Shown: positions 27,432-36,616 of the stretch, in pieces
Layout of the letters: each line of letters begins with the position of its first letter
Position numbering within the stretch: position 1 is the stretch's first letter
Source: Chitinophaga ginsengisoli
GTDB lineage: Bacteria; Bacteroidota; Bacteroidia; Chitinophagales; Chitinophagaceae
Direction: 5' to 3'
NCBI RefSeq assembly: GCF_003014595.1
Contig: NZ_PYGK01000008.1
Coordinates: forward strand, 248,001 to 312,000
Length of the DNA stretch: 64,000 nt
Made by a program: the position numbers and the translations under genes
Notes under the pieces: generated by a model
What the model saw: the letters and a program-made list of their open reading frames with translations, nothing else
Told to the model about the DNA's origin: nothing
Databases searched by the model: none

Positions 27432-28405
27432 GCTGTTTTCAGTTTTTTATTAACGTTAATCAACAATAGAATAGCGCCTATGCCAGACATAATGAAATAC
27501 AATAGTCCGGCGTAAATACCGCCCTCACTTCCCGCGTTCATTAACAATCTGACTACGATAAAACTCAGTCCGATGTAAGCATATAATGTAATAATCAACA
27601 CAAAATAAAAGGAATGCTGCTTCATTGCCTGGCTGTAAAAGAAAATGGTTGCTACAACCAATAACAGGAACCATAAGCCATATGGGCCATCATATGCGGC
27701 AAACATTCCTGCGAGGTTCGCGATAAGAAAAACATGCGTACCGAAGTTGCTGTAGGTAAATGAAAAATGGGCTTTGAACTGTAGGCGGTGACTCAGCAAA
27801 GCTGTTATTATCAGCAAGGCGCCCAATACCAATCCGGTATATATAAGTGTATAACTGGAAAAATCATTGTTGGTCAACAGCTGCAGCGGCGTTACCGTTA
27901 CGCCCATCCAGGCCGCCAGATTGGTAATAGCCATACTCAGTATTCCAAGATGATCAAAGTAATAAGCTGAGAAAAATAATACCAGCATCGGGATAAAGGT
28001 AGCGGCGCCATATCTGGTACCAAACACATTATACTGTACCTGCAGGTAAGTGATAAAGGTCACCAGCAGCAAACACCCGAGCAACAGGATATAGTCGAAA
28101 AAGCTGTTGGGGGCAGGTACTTTCGTCCTGGAAAAAGGTAGCTTATGGCGGAAACTATAATAAAAGCAACCGCCACAAGCTAATGCTATCGCCAGTAGAA
28201 TGACCTGATGACCTATGGTATCAATGTTCTTATATATCAGTATCCCTAAGCCCCCGCTTAACAATAAAACGCCCAGGTACAGGATGGTTTTAAGCTCCCA
28301 GTGTACAGAGAAAAGCCTGCTTGCTGTGATGGTGCGTACTTTTTCTGCAGATGCAGCGGAGATAGTCCCCTCTTTTTGAAGTTGTTCAAACAAATCGATA
28401 TCCAT
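27428..28405 (-). CDS. DUF2157-like membrane protein
   Basis: A 325-residue protein. The N-terminal soluble part (FEQLQKEGTISAASAEKVR) resembles the DUF2157 pre-domain; about nine TM helices follow (for example LLSGGLGILIYKN, ILLLGCLLLVTFITYL). It is translated just before the next membrane protein with a 4-bp overlap. Function unknown; membrane stress or cell-envelope roles have been suggested for the family in general. Confidence 0.7.
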   Translation of the reverse strand: MDIDLFEQLQKEGTISAASAEKVRTITASRLFSVHWELKTILYLGVLLLSGGLGILIYKNIDTIGHQVILLAIALACGGCFYYSFRHKLPFSRTKVPAPNSFFDYILLLGCLLLVTFITYLQVQYNVFGTRYGAATFIPMLVLFFSAYYFDHLGILSMAITNLAAWMGVTVTPLQLLTNNDFSSYTLIYTGLVLGALLIITALLSHRLQFKAHFSFTYSNFGTHVFLIANLAGMFAAYDGPYGLWFLLLVVATIFFYSQAMKQHSFYFVLIITLYAYIGLSFIVVRLLMNAGSEGGIYAGLLYFIMSGIGAILLLINVNKKLKTA

Positions 28406-28497
28406 AACATTTGAAATGATGCGAAAAAGTATAACAATAACTTCACATCAACAAGCAATAAATATCAAAATGGCTGTTTTCAGCTACTTCCTGCATG

Positions 28498-28842
28498 TCA
28501 CGGAGCAATAATGACGCTTTTGACTGTATTGTTCAATATTGTTTTTGTTCTTAGCATTTTGGGAGAGAGTTCCTCTTCAGGAAGCTCGTTGTACCACTTA
28601 TAGATATCATCAAATACATCGGCAAAATCCTGCGTCACTTCTGCCCGGGTTCTGCCAACGCCAATGATAGACAACATGTCATTCTCAATCATGTAATGAC
28701 CATTTTCTCTTTTCATAACAGAAAGTAAGGGAAAATTAAATACATACTGTCTGTCTTTTCCATTTATCACCTTGGGTGAGAAAAGATAAGCTTTAGTACG
28801 TTTACGTGCTTTTGGTTTCTTTTTCAAGGATATATTTTCCAT
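28498..28842 (-). CDS. Hypothetical protein with HicB-like pattern
   Basis: A 114-residue protein from the ATG at 28842 (a GTG nine codons upstream is an alternative). After a Lys/Arg-rich N-terminus comes VFNFPLLSVMKRENGHYMI, then MLSIIGVGRTRAEVTQDFADVFDDIYKWYNE, the order seen in the HicB-antitoxin fold (two strands, then a helix beginning with T.xE...nf). It ends TILNNTVKSVI. A HicA-like partner gene is not visible next to it. It could be an antitoxin-fold regulator; confidence in the family is low. Confidence 0.5.
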   Translation of the reverse strand: MENISLKKKPKARKRTKAYLFSPKVINGKDRQYVFNFPLLSVMKRENGHYMIENDMLSIIGVGRTRAEVTQDFADVFDDIYKWYNELPEEELSPKMLRTKTILNNTVKSVIIAP

Positions 28843-28869
28843 ATGTATAGTTTTTATTTCCACATTCAC

Positions 28870-29471
28870 GAACGACCAACGCAGCTAAAGATCACTACAG
28901 GCGCTGTTCAGATAATTATGATAAATGATGTAAGAAGAAATACGGGCACAATGGTTAAGCAGTTTTTCATCTTACAAACAATGGTATTACTATGCATCAG
29001 TACGATGTAATTGTACACAAGTTTAAAAAACAATTTACAGGATTTAGTTAATTGGAGGTTAATAAGTATTTATTTTTTTCATCTTCATGCACATGATTTA
29101 TATAGCGTGTTTACTATAGATTTTATGTGCGCTACCACATATTTATACAATGAATAAATTTTATTCTGTTGCAATCGTTAGCATATTAAAATTTATTTTT
29201 AAAACTTCTGACAATCATATAGATTTGTCCTCGCAAGCATGGAAGTATTCCACTTTATTACGTAAAAAAGCACCTCAAGAACCTTATTTTCTTTCTCTAT
29301 CGGGACCATCAGACTGGCAGCTCATTTAATGTATCTTTTGTGAAGATGATGATGTAACAACATCAACAGTAAATCCTGCACGTGCATTTCTCCGGCACTT
29401 TTACTTACTTCTAAATTCAGCATTGAATTTCGGATCGTTATTCTGTTCACTCCAAAACTAATACCATTCAA
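28870..29471. other. Intergenic region upstream of the protease gene, nothing found
   Basis: About 600 bp of AT-rich DNA. No ORF of note, no tRNA or rRNA, and no strong hairpin except the short palindrome TGCACGTGCA near 29380. It should contain promoters for both flanking genes. Confidence 0.4.
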
Positions 29472-31142
29472 ATGTCTAAGATCAAGATCTCAGAATTGGT
29501 AGCCGACCTTCAGAAGGCCGATACCCAGTGGCAGGCAAGAGAAACAACAGTTTCCCAACTGCCCGATCCACAGCAAAAAGCTTTATTGGGTGTCATTGTA
29601 AACACTGAGGAACTTGCCTCCGTTATGAACAAGAAGGCTGCTGCTGCTCCAGTGGCCAATTTTGCACAGGAGGTGGACTGGCGCAACCGTAATGGTAACC
29701 ATATCACTCCTGTGAAAGATCAGGGTGGATGCGGTTCCTGCGTTTCATTTTGCACAACGTCAGTTACCGAAGCAATGGCGTCTATTGAAAAAGGACAATT
29801 GCTCAATCTCTCTGAAGCAGATCTTCACTTCTGTTCTTCGCATGGTGCTAATTGCGGAGGATGGTGGCCTACTGATGCTTTCAGCCAGATCAAATCAAGA
29901 GGTATTCCGGATGAAGCATGCTTCCCTTACGAAACAGCTTTTCCTGAGAACAATATCTGGAAACAACCTCCTACATGCAAAGTCGGTCCTGACCGGGATG
30001 CAAGAGCAGTAAAGATCACTAACTCTACTACCATTGCAAATATCACTGAAAGGAAAAATTATCTTTCCAACAACGGGCCCTGCTCCGCTGTTTTGCATGT
30101 GTATGAAGACTTTTTCTCTTATGCAGATGGCGTGTATAAACACGTCAGCGGCGCAGACTACGGTCTACACTGTGTAACAGTTATTGGTTATTCAGAAACA
30201 GAACATTGCTGGATCTGTAAGAACTCCTGGGGCACCGGATGGGGTAAAGGCGGATTCTTTAAAATCGCTTACGGACAAGCTGGTATAGATACAGAATTCC
30301 CATTCTGGACTGCCAGTGGTATTAAACTTCCTACACCGCAACATGGATGGCATGGATATGAAAACCTCGGCGGTTTATTATCATCCAGACCAAATGCAGT
30401 ATCATGGGGACCAAACCGCATTGACGTTGTCGTACGCGGTATGGATTCCGCTGTTTATCACAAATGGTGGAATGGTACTTCCTGGAACGGCTGGGAATCT
30501 CTCGGCGGACAAATCCAGGGAGCTCCTGCTATCTGCTCATGGGCATCCGGACGACTGGACATCTTCGCACTGGGCCTCAACCATCATCTGTATCATAAAT
30601 GGTATCAGGGCGGATGGAGCGGATGGGAAGATCTCGGAGGTTTGTTATCATCCGAACCAGCCTGCGTAAGCTGGGGACCAAACCGCATTGACATCTTCGC
30701 CAGAGGTATGAACTCCTCTATGTGGCATCTCTGGTGGAACGGTGCATGGCATGGATGGGAAGATCTCGGAGGCGTTATCAATTCAGCACCTGCGGTATCT
30801 TCATGGGCACCAGGCAGACTGGATTGTTTTGCACGCGGCCTGAACAATCATCTGTGGCACAAATGGTTTGACAACCAATGGAGCGGATGGGAAGACCTGC
30901 AGTCCAATATGTTCGGCAGTCCTGCTGCTGTGTCATGGGGGGCTAACAGGATAGATGTATTCTTCCCTGGACAAACCTACAACATGATGCATAAATGGTG
31001 GGATGGCGCCCATTGGAGTGGAGACGAAAACCTCGGAGGCATTCTCTCTTCCGACGTAGGCGTATCTTCATGGGCATCCGGACGACTCGACTGCTTCGTG
31101 CAAGGCACCGATTCCGCTATGTATCATAAATGGTACGTATAA
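29472..31142 (+). CDS. Papain-like cysteine protease fused to a six-repeat PLL-type lectin propeller
   Basis: A 556-residue protein without a signal peptide. The N-terminus (1-65, ISELVADLQKADTQW) resembles a propeptide. The C1A peptidase domain (about 68-282) has QGGCGSC with catalytic Cys90, GLHCVTVIGY with His233 and CKNSWGTGWG with Asn251. The rest (about 293-556) is six near-identical blocks of about 45 residues, each running from a WEDLGG-like start to HKWW- or HKWF-like ends, alternating GPNRID and SGRLD. Such repeats form a beta-propeller that binds sugars, as in PLL-type fucose lectins. With no export signal it may be a cytosolic or injected effector. The chagasin-like inhibitor gene follows. 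Domain calls are strong; the role is inference. Confidence 0.88.
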   Translation: MSKIKISELVADLQKADTQWQARETTVSQLPDPQQKALLGVIVNTEELASVMNKKAAAAPVANFAQEVDWRNRNGNHITPVKDQGGCGSCVSFCTTSVTEAMASIEKGQLLNLSEADLHFCSSHGANCGGWWPTDAFSQIKSRGIPDEACFPYETAFPENNIWKQPPTCKVGPDRDARAVKITNSTTIANITERKNYLSNNGPCSAVLHVYEDFFSYADGVYKHVSGADYGLHCVTVIGYSETEHCWICKNSWGTGWGKGGFFKIAYGQAGIDTEFPFWTASGIKLPTPQHGWHGYENLGGLLSSRPNAVSWGPNRIDVVVRGMDSAVYHKWWNGTSWNGWESLGGQIQGAPAICSWASGRLDIFALGLNHHLYHKWYQGGWSGWEDLGGLLSSEPACVSWGPNRIDIFARGMNSSMWHLWWNGAWHGWEDLGGVINSAPAVSSWAPGRLDCFARGLNNHLWHKWFDNQWSGWEDLQSNMFGSPAAVSWGANRIDVFFPGQTYNMMHKWWDGAHWSGDENLGGILSSDVGVSSWASGRLDCFVQGTDSAMYHKWYV

Positions 31143-31156
31143 ATAGCACTCATACT

Positions 31157-31231
31157 TGCGAATTACGGTTAACTATCTATTCTTCTGGCCCGATGATTGC
31201 CGGATGTATGGTGTAGTAACTGTAATTCGCA
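31157..31231 (+). promoter_or_regulatory. Intercistronic hairpin between protease and inhibitor genes
   Basis: A 15-bp stem with one G-T pair (31157-31171 with 31217-31231) encloses about 45 nt with an inner stem. A T-rich run follows. It lies between the protease and inhibitor genes, and may attenuate transcription or stabilise the upstream mRNA. Confidence 0.5.
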
Positions 31232-31253
31232 TTTTGTTTAAAAACCTGAAACT

Positions 31254-31553
31254 ATGGAAAGCGAGGCTAAAGAAATAAAAGCAGGGACATCCCTAACTGT
31301 TGTACTGCCTGGTCTTGGAACTGCAGGATTCCAATGGTTCTACCAGAGCACCAATACTAATTGTGTTGAAGTAAGACCCTACGACCATGCAGTGGATACC
31401 TTCCGGCAGGACGTAGGTACCAGCAATGAAGAGGCCTTTGTCATTAACGGAAAGGCCCCCGGTCATGCAAGCGTTACCTTTGAACAAAGGCGCATTTGGG
31501 AAAAAGAAGGTCAGCCCATTAATGCCAGGCGACTGGAAATAACTGTTACCTGA
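31254..31553 (+). CDS. Chagasin-family (I42) cysteine-protease inhibitor
   Basis: A 99-residue protein without a signal peptide. The I42 pattern is visible: the L2 loop as LGTAGFQW (21-28, like the family's NPTTGYxW), then a DVGTSNEEAFVI strand region, and a VTFEQRRIW end corresponding to the family's RPW loop near residues 79-82. Chagasin-type proteins block papain-like enzymes by wedging three loops into the active cleft. Here it lies 111 bp after a papain-like protease with the same orientation, so self-protection or regulation is a reasonable reading. Both lack signals, so they could meet in the cytosol. Confidence 0.8.
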   Translation: MESEAKEIKAGTSLTVVLPGLGTAGFQWFYQSTNTNCVEVRPYDHAVDTFRQDVGTSNEEAFVINGKAPGHASVTFEQRRIWEKEGQPINARRLEITVT

Positions 31554-31835
31554 TTATTTTCAAAATCCTACTCCATAAAAAATGCCCCTCTTTAGAACCC
31601 GGTAGCTGTAAAAACAGCCTATCCCTTACCTATTTTAATTATTGAAATAAAAAATATATATCCCTGTAACCACCCTTTTTTCTTCTCCATAAGTATTTAC
31701 TGGTGAAAGTTAACTGTTGCTGGCGGAAGCTTCCTTCAGGAGCCTCCGGCATTGTGCATGGCTATAAGCCTATACCCTGCCAATTCATTGAGCTTAGTAA
31801 AATCTATAAAAGACCGAAATCTATAATGACCGTTC

Positions 31836-34280
31836 ATGAAGCGCATCTTTACAACTACCCTATTTTTCATCCATACCGGCATACAGTTATTGTCTGCACA
31901 AACCTACACACCCGTACCTGTTACGGGGTTCAATGCTGACATTGTAGCTGAAGCGGGCACCAACGCAGTCGCTGTTACCTCCACTGTTATAGATGGCAGT
32001 AATCATATTTTGCACTCACAGGCTTTTGCAGCAGCGAATGGGATCGGCGGAGGCATTATCAATTCCGGTACCTTCGTCAGCGGTACCCGTACCTACCAGA
32101 TGAATCCATATACCGGCCTGAATGCCTTGTATCTTTCTGCCGCTGGAAACGTTGCCAACTCCCTGCCTGCAGGCACCCTTACCCTGGCCACACCTGCCAG
32201 TTTCAGTAAATTGAGCATTCTGGCATTTGGTACAGAAAATAATAGTACCGTCACCGTGACATTGAATTATACCGATGGTACATCTGCGAATGCGGGCACC
32301 CTGCAGATCAAAGACTGGTTCTTCGGAACACCGTTTATTTTCAGTGGCATGGGCAGGCTGACACGTACTACCACTTTCCCTACGGTAGATGGTCTTCCTT
32401 CTAATCCACGGATGTACGCATTTGACTTTAATATTCCCTGCGCTGATCAGTCAAAACTTATCAGGTCTGTTTCTTTTCTCTATGTACAAGGCCCCAATAT
32501 CAGTTCCAGGGCATTGATCATGGCGCTTTCCGGTGTACAGTCTGTACCACTTACCTATACACACAATGTTACCGATGCCATCTGTGGAGGCGCGAACGGC
32601 AGCATTGCAGTGACTGTAAGCGGCGGTACAGCACCACTGACCTACGCCTGGAATACGGTTCCTGTACAGACCACGCCTACTGCCACAGGACTGGCAGCTG
32701 GCTTTTATACCTTATCCATCAGAGATGGCAACAATTGTATCACTACTGTTACCGATACCGTAGAAAAGTTATCACTGGTGACACTTACAGCAGCAGCCAG
32801 CCCGGCAAAGATCTGCGCAGGAGAAACATCCGTACTTTCTGTTACAGCCACTGGCGGTACTGCCAGTAATTATTCATGGACACCAGGACCTGCTGCCGGC
32901 AATACTATCTCCGTTAACCCAATAGATACTACCTCTTATATTGTTACTGCACAAGACGCATTCGGCTGTCTGCTGAAAGATACCGTGGAGGTTACTGTTA
33001 AACCTACACCTGTTGCCGACTTCTCAGTACTACCGGATGTAGTATGCCTGGGTACAAACCATACATTGACATTTACAGGTACGGCAGGAACGGCGGCCAC
33101 CTACGACTGGCATAATTTCTCAGGCGCCACCATACAAACCGGCACTGGCGCAGGGCCGTATGATATACGTTTCAATACAGCAGGTGTTTATCCTGTACAA
33201 TTACAGGTGACGGAAGATGGTTGTATTTCCAATATGGCTACACATAACATCACCGTGTCACAGCCACCAACGGCCAGCTTCTCTGTCAGTAAAACACCTG
33301 TATGTGCAGGAGAAACCACTACCATCAATTTTACAGGCACCTCTGCCGGCAACGTTACTCCTGTCTGGAACTGGGGTGGTGGCGTAGTGCAAAGCGGTAG
33401 CGGTTTCGGGCCTTATACTGTTAGCTATCAGCGCAGCGGCACCATCAGCCTGATTGTACAGGATAATATCTGTGCAGATACGGCCACTCCCGTCACGGTA
33501 ACCGCTATTCCCATGCCGGTAGCTGATTTCAAGACAGATCTTACCATAGGTTGTGCACCAACAGAGATCAGTTTTGATAATCTTTCACAACTTGCAGATA
33601 CATATCAATGGTCGCTCGGAGACGGCTACCAGACAGGTACTACTGATCCGGTATACAGTTACAACACACCGGGCACATACACCGTTACATTAAAGGCGAT
33701 CGCACAGGGCCAGTGTTCAACAACTGTTACCAAAACGGCTTTGATCAAGATACTGTCCCCTCCTGTCGCTGCATTCAGTGCTGCGCCGGGGCCAAATACG
33801 CCGGTAGAATTCAAGAACGGCACTTTCACTTTTAACAACACTTCACAGGCTGCAGTAGCATATAACTGGGATTTCGGAGATGGTACAATCTCTGAGATCG
33901 AAGATCCGCAGCATAAATATGAGTTGCCCGGCAGCTACAAAGTAATACTGTATGCTAAGAATGAAATCGGCTGTACGGACAGTATCAGTCATGCATGGTA
34001 CATCATTGTACCAGACCTGGTGTTAGAAATCCCCAATGCTTTCAGTCCGAATGGAGATGGCATCAATGACCGCTGGAGCATAGACGGATTGAAAGCAAGA
34101 CCTGCCGCTACGACAGAGATCTATAACCGCTGGGGACAAATAGTGTTCACAGGTATCGGTTATACCCCCTGGGATGGCACCCGCGGAGGCAGGCTGTTGC
34201 CCACAGGTACTTATTATTATGTCATTAAAACGGCGGCAGATGAAAAGCCCTACACAGGATGGGTAGCACTGCTACGGTAA
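31836..34280 (+). CDS. Secreted adhesin with SprB/PKD domains and T9SS type B sorting domain
   Basis: An 814-residue protein with a signal peptide (MKRIFTTTLFFIHTGIQLLSA). The N-terminal region (about 22-230) is a beta-rich domain shared with the next gene. Then a SprB-type repeat (CGGANGSIAVTVSGGTAP, about 240-300), an Ig-like segment, and at least three PKD-like domains (for example FDNLSQLADTYQWSLGDG, FNNTSQAAVAYNWDFGDG). It ends with a CHU_C / type B sorting domain (IPNAFSPNGDGINDRW...), which targets proteins to the type IX system. Likely cell-surface or exopolymer adhesion, possibly in gliding motility. Confidence 0.9.
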   Translation: MKRIFTTTLFFIHTGIQLLSAQTYTPVPVTGFNADIVAEAGTNAVAVTSTVIDGSNHILHSQAFAAANGIGGGIINSGTFVSGTRTYQMNPYTGLNALYLSAAGNVANSLPAGTLTLATPASFSKLSILAFGTENNSTVTVTLNYTDGTSANAGTLQIKDWFFGTPFIFSGMGRLTRTTTFPTVDGLPSNPRMYAFDFNIPCADQSKLIRSVSFLYVQGPNISSRALIMALSGVQSVPLTYTHNVTDAICGGANGSIAVTVSGGTAPLTYAWNTVPVQTTPTATGLAAGFYTLSIRDGNNCITTVTDTVEKLSLVTLTAAASPAKICAGETSVLSVTATGGTASNYSWTPGPAAGNTISVNPIDTTSYIVTAQDAFGCLLKDTVEVTVKPTPVADFSVLPDVVCLGTNHTLTFTGTAGTAATYDWHNFSGATIQTGTGAGPYDIRFNTAGVYPVQLQVTEDGCISNMATHNITVSQPPTASFSVSKTPVCAGETTTINFTGTSAGNVTPVWNWGGGVVQSGSGFGPYTVSYQRSGTISLIVQDNICADTATPVTVTAIPMPVADFKTDLTIGCAPTEISFDNLSQLADTYQWSLGDGYQTGTTDPVYSYNTPGTYTVTLKAIAQGQCSTTVTKTALIKILSPPVAAFSAAPGPNTPVEFKNGTFTFNNTSQAAVAYNWDFGDGTISEIEDPQHKYELPGSYKVILYAKNEIGCTDSISHAWYIIVPDLVLEIPNAFSPNGDGINDRWSIDGLKARPAATTEIYNRWGQIVFTGIGYTPWDGTRGGRLLPTGTYYYVIKTAADEKPYTGWVALLR

Positions 34281-34312
34281 TAAAATTTAGTATCAACCAA
34301 AAATACAATTGA

Positions 34313-36277
34313 ATGAAACGTGTTCTTATTGTTGCCTCCATGCTGGTAATATGCGCCTGCAGGTTATACGCTCAAACCTATACGCCCATTGCCGTAACAG
34401 GTTTCAACAATGACGGAGTAGCTGAAACAGGCGTCAATGCCCAGGCTGTGACCACCACCGGACTTGACATCCAGCAGAAAATACTCTACACATTTGATTT
34501 TGCTGCCGCGAATGGCTTGCAGGCAGGTATACCGAATGATGGTCTTTTTACCACAGGGCTGCGTACCTATCAGATGAATGATTATACCGCCAACAATGTG
34601 CTTTATATGTCTAAACTGGGAAACGTGGGCGTGGCCAATACCGTAAGTACCGGCACACTGACATTTACCACACCGGGTGCATACAGTAAGATCAGCCTGT
34701 TGTGCTTCTCTACGGAACAGGGCAGTACATTAGGCATTACTTTTAATTATACAGACGGTACAACATCGGCGCAGATTGTGGCCAGCATCCTTGACTGGTT
34801 TGGAGGTATCAATCCTGTGTTCGACAGTTATGGCCGTATTCAAAGGATGCCAGCAGGTCCATACAACGTGGAAGGGCTTAGCAGCAACGATCCGCGTATC
34901 TATAGCATTGATATTGCTCCTGCCTGCGAAAACCAGTCAAAAGAAATAGCATCCATCACTATAGAATACCTGACAAGCGGCACATTCAACAACGTGTCAA
35001 GAGCTGTTTTCCTGGCAGTATCAGGACAGGCTTATGTACCTGTTACTGTAACTTCTGACGTAACGAAGGCCACCTGCGGCAACAGTGACGGAAGTATCAG
35101 TATCACTGCTACCGGTGGCGCATTTCCGCTCACCTATTCCTGGAATACTACCCCGGTACAAACCACTGAAACCGCTACCGACCTGCCGGCTGGTAGTTAT
35201 ACCTGTACCGTTACAGATGCCAATGGTTGTCCTTCAGATTTTGCTGCAGACATCAGTGAGGAATCTATGATACTCCTGAAAGCGCTGGCTAAACCGGATA
35301 ATATCTGTTCGGGTACAACGACCAAGCTATATGCCATTCCTACCGGTGGCAGCATGAGGAGCTATACCTGGGAACCAGGCAACGTCACTGACTCCAGTTT
35401 CACCGTTACGCCAGATACTACCACCACTTTCAAACTGACCGCCGAAGATCAGAACGGCTGCCATGTAATAGATAGCATCAAAATAACGGTGACCAAAAAG
35501 CCGGCCGCACCGCTTGTATCTGCACAGAGCATCTGCCCGGACAGTACCGCTGTATTAAAAATAGACAACGCCACCACACCATTCACTTATAAGTGGTACA
35601 CTTACCCTTCCGGGGGTGATGTGGAAGGCCAGGGAGCCATTTATACCACACCTGCGGTAAGCACTGAAAGCACCTGGTACGTGGAGGCCGTAAATGGCCC
35701 CTGCAGCAGTGATAGAACCGCGGTGACTGTTACGCCTTTTGAGCGGGCCATTACGCCGGTGGTAAAGGCAGGAAATATTACTGCCAGTGGAGTCACCTTC
35801 ACCTGGGACCCTGTACCCGGAGCTACCGGTTACATCGTTTCTGTGGATGGAGGCGCCTATATCACACCGAGTTCCGGAAATACAGGCACTTCACACGTGG
35901 TGACCGGTATTACCAACCAGGAATCCATATCCATCAAAGTGATTGCTCTCGGTCCAATAAGCTGTCAGAACAGTTTACCCGGCCTTGCTGCGGCCAAACC
36001 TAAACCGGGTGAAATATTCATCCCGAATGCATTTACACCTAACGGTGACGGTAAGAATGACTATTTCAAACCGGAAGGCACTACTATCTCTGCTATTGAC
36101 ATGAAAGTGTTTAACCAGTGGGGAGAATTGATTTACCAGACCAACCAGCTGACAGGCTGGAATGGCACCTATAATGGTAAGTTGCAGCCAACGGGTGTAT
36201 ATACTTATACTGTGAGGATTACATTGAACAATAAGACCGAACTGACAAGAAAAGGGGCCATCAATCTACTGCGATAA
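34313..36277 (+). CDS. Secreted adhesin, paralogue of the preceding gene
   Basis: A 654-residue protein, 32 bp downstream. It shares the N-terminal beta domain (YTPIAVTGFNNDGVAETG vs YTPVPVTGFNADIVAEAG) and a SprB repeat (CGNSDGSISITATGGAFP), then Ig-like domains (two), a fibronectin type III-like part (ASGVTFTWDPVPGATGY) and a final CHU_C sorting domain (IPNAFTPNGDGKNDYF). The PKD run of the first gene is missing. Tandem placement suggests one T9SS-displayed operon with division of binding properties. Confidence 0.9.
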   Translation: MKRVLIVASMLVICACRLYAQTYTPIAVTGFNNDGVAETGVNAQAVTTTGLDIQQKILYTFDFAAANGLQAGIPNDGLFTTGLRTYQMNDYTANNVLYMSKLGNVGVANTVSTGTLTFTTPGAYSKISLLCFSTEQGSTLGITFNYTDGTTSAQIVASILDWFGGINPVFDSYGRIQRMPAGPYNVEGLSSNDPRIYSIDIAPACENQSKEIASITIEYLTSGTFNNVSRAVFLAVSGQAYVPVTVTSDVTKATCGNSDGSISITATGGAFPLTYSWNTTPVQTTETATDLPAGSYTCTVTDANGCPSDFAADISEESMILLKALAKPDNICSGTTTKLYAIPTGGSMRSYTWEPGNVTDSSFTVTPDTTTTFKLTAEDQNGCHVIDSIKITVTKKPAAPLVSAQSICPDSTAVLKIDNATTPFTYKWYTYPSGGDVEGQGAIYTTPAVSTESTWYVEAVNGPCSSDRTAVTVTPFERAITPVVKAGNITASGVTFTWDPVPGATGYIVSVDGGAYITPSSGNTGTSHVVTGITNQESISIKVIALGPISCQNSLPGLAAAKPKPGEIFIPNAFTPNGDGKNDYFKPEGTTISAIDMKVFNQWGELIYQTNQLTGWNGTYNGKLQPTGVYTYTVRITLNNKTELTRKGAINLLR

Positions 36278-36301
36278 ACCTCCCATAGATCCGTTTTATC
36301 C

Positions 36302-36340
36302 GGGCATCCTTAAAGTAATACTGCTTTAAGGATGCCCTTT
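36302..36340 (+). terminator. Terminator after the adhesin operon
   Basis: A 14-bp perfect stem (36302-36315 with 36324-36337), an 8-nt loop and a following T-rich run. Confidence 0.85.
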
Positions 36341-36616
36341 CTTTTATATACCCATTTATTACTACTAAAAAAGATAGTACTTTTCACAGGAAAAATTTAA
36401 CACAGCAAATATTTAACTACGGAGTAAACGTTTTTCTGCCCATCTTTGCTCCGTCAGATTCAATCCTGATACCAGATAGGGGACATCGCAACAAATAAGG
36501 AGGGGCACAAGGGACATTTTGAAGAGTTATGACACCGTCTCCATCATCTATCAAATTTAAAAAACCATTAAAAACGCACATAATTAAACAATCAAAGTTT
36601 CGAATCTGATTCAACA
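36341..36616. other. Intergenic region before the SDR gene
   Basis: About 275 bp; no gene. It should contain the promoter of the SDR gene. An open frame on the other strand (36417-36650) is not supported. Confidence 0.4.

Noticed and set aside
31703..31939. 78-codon ORF before the first adhesin
   Set aside because: Overlaps the signal peptide of the adhesin in another frame; no features.
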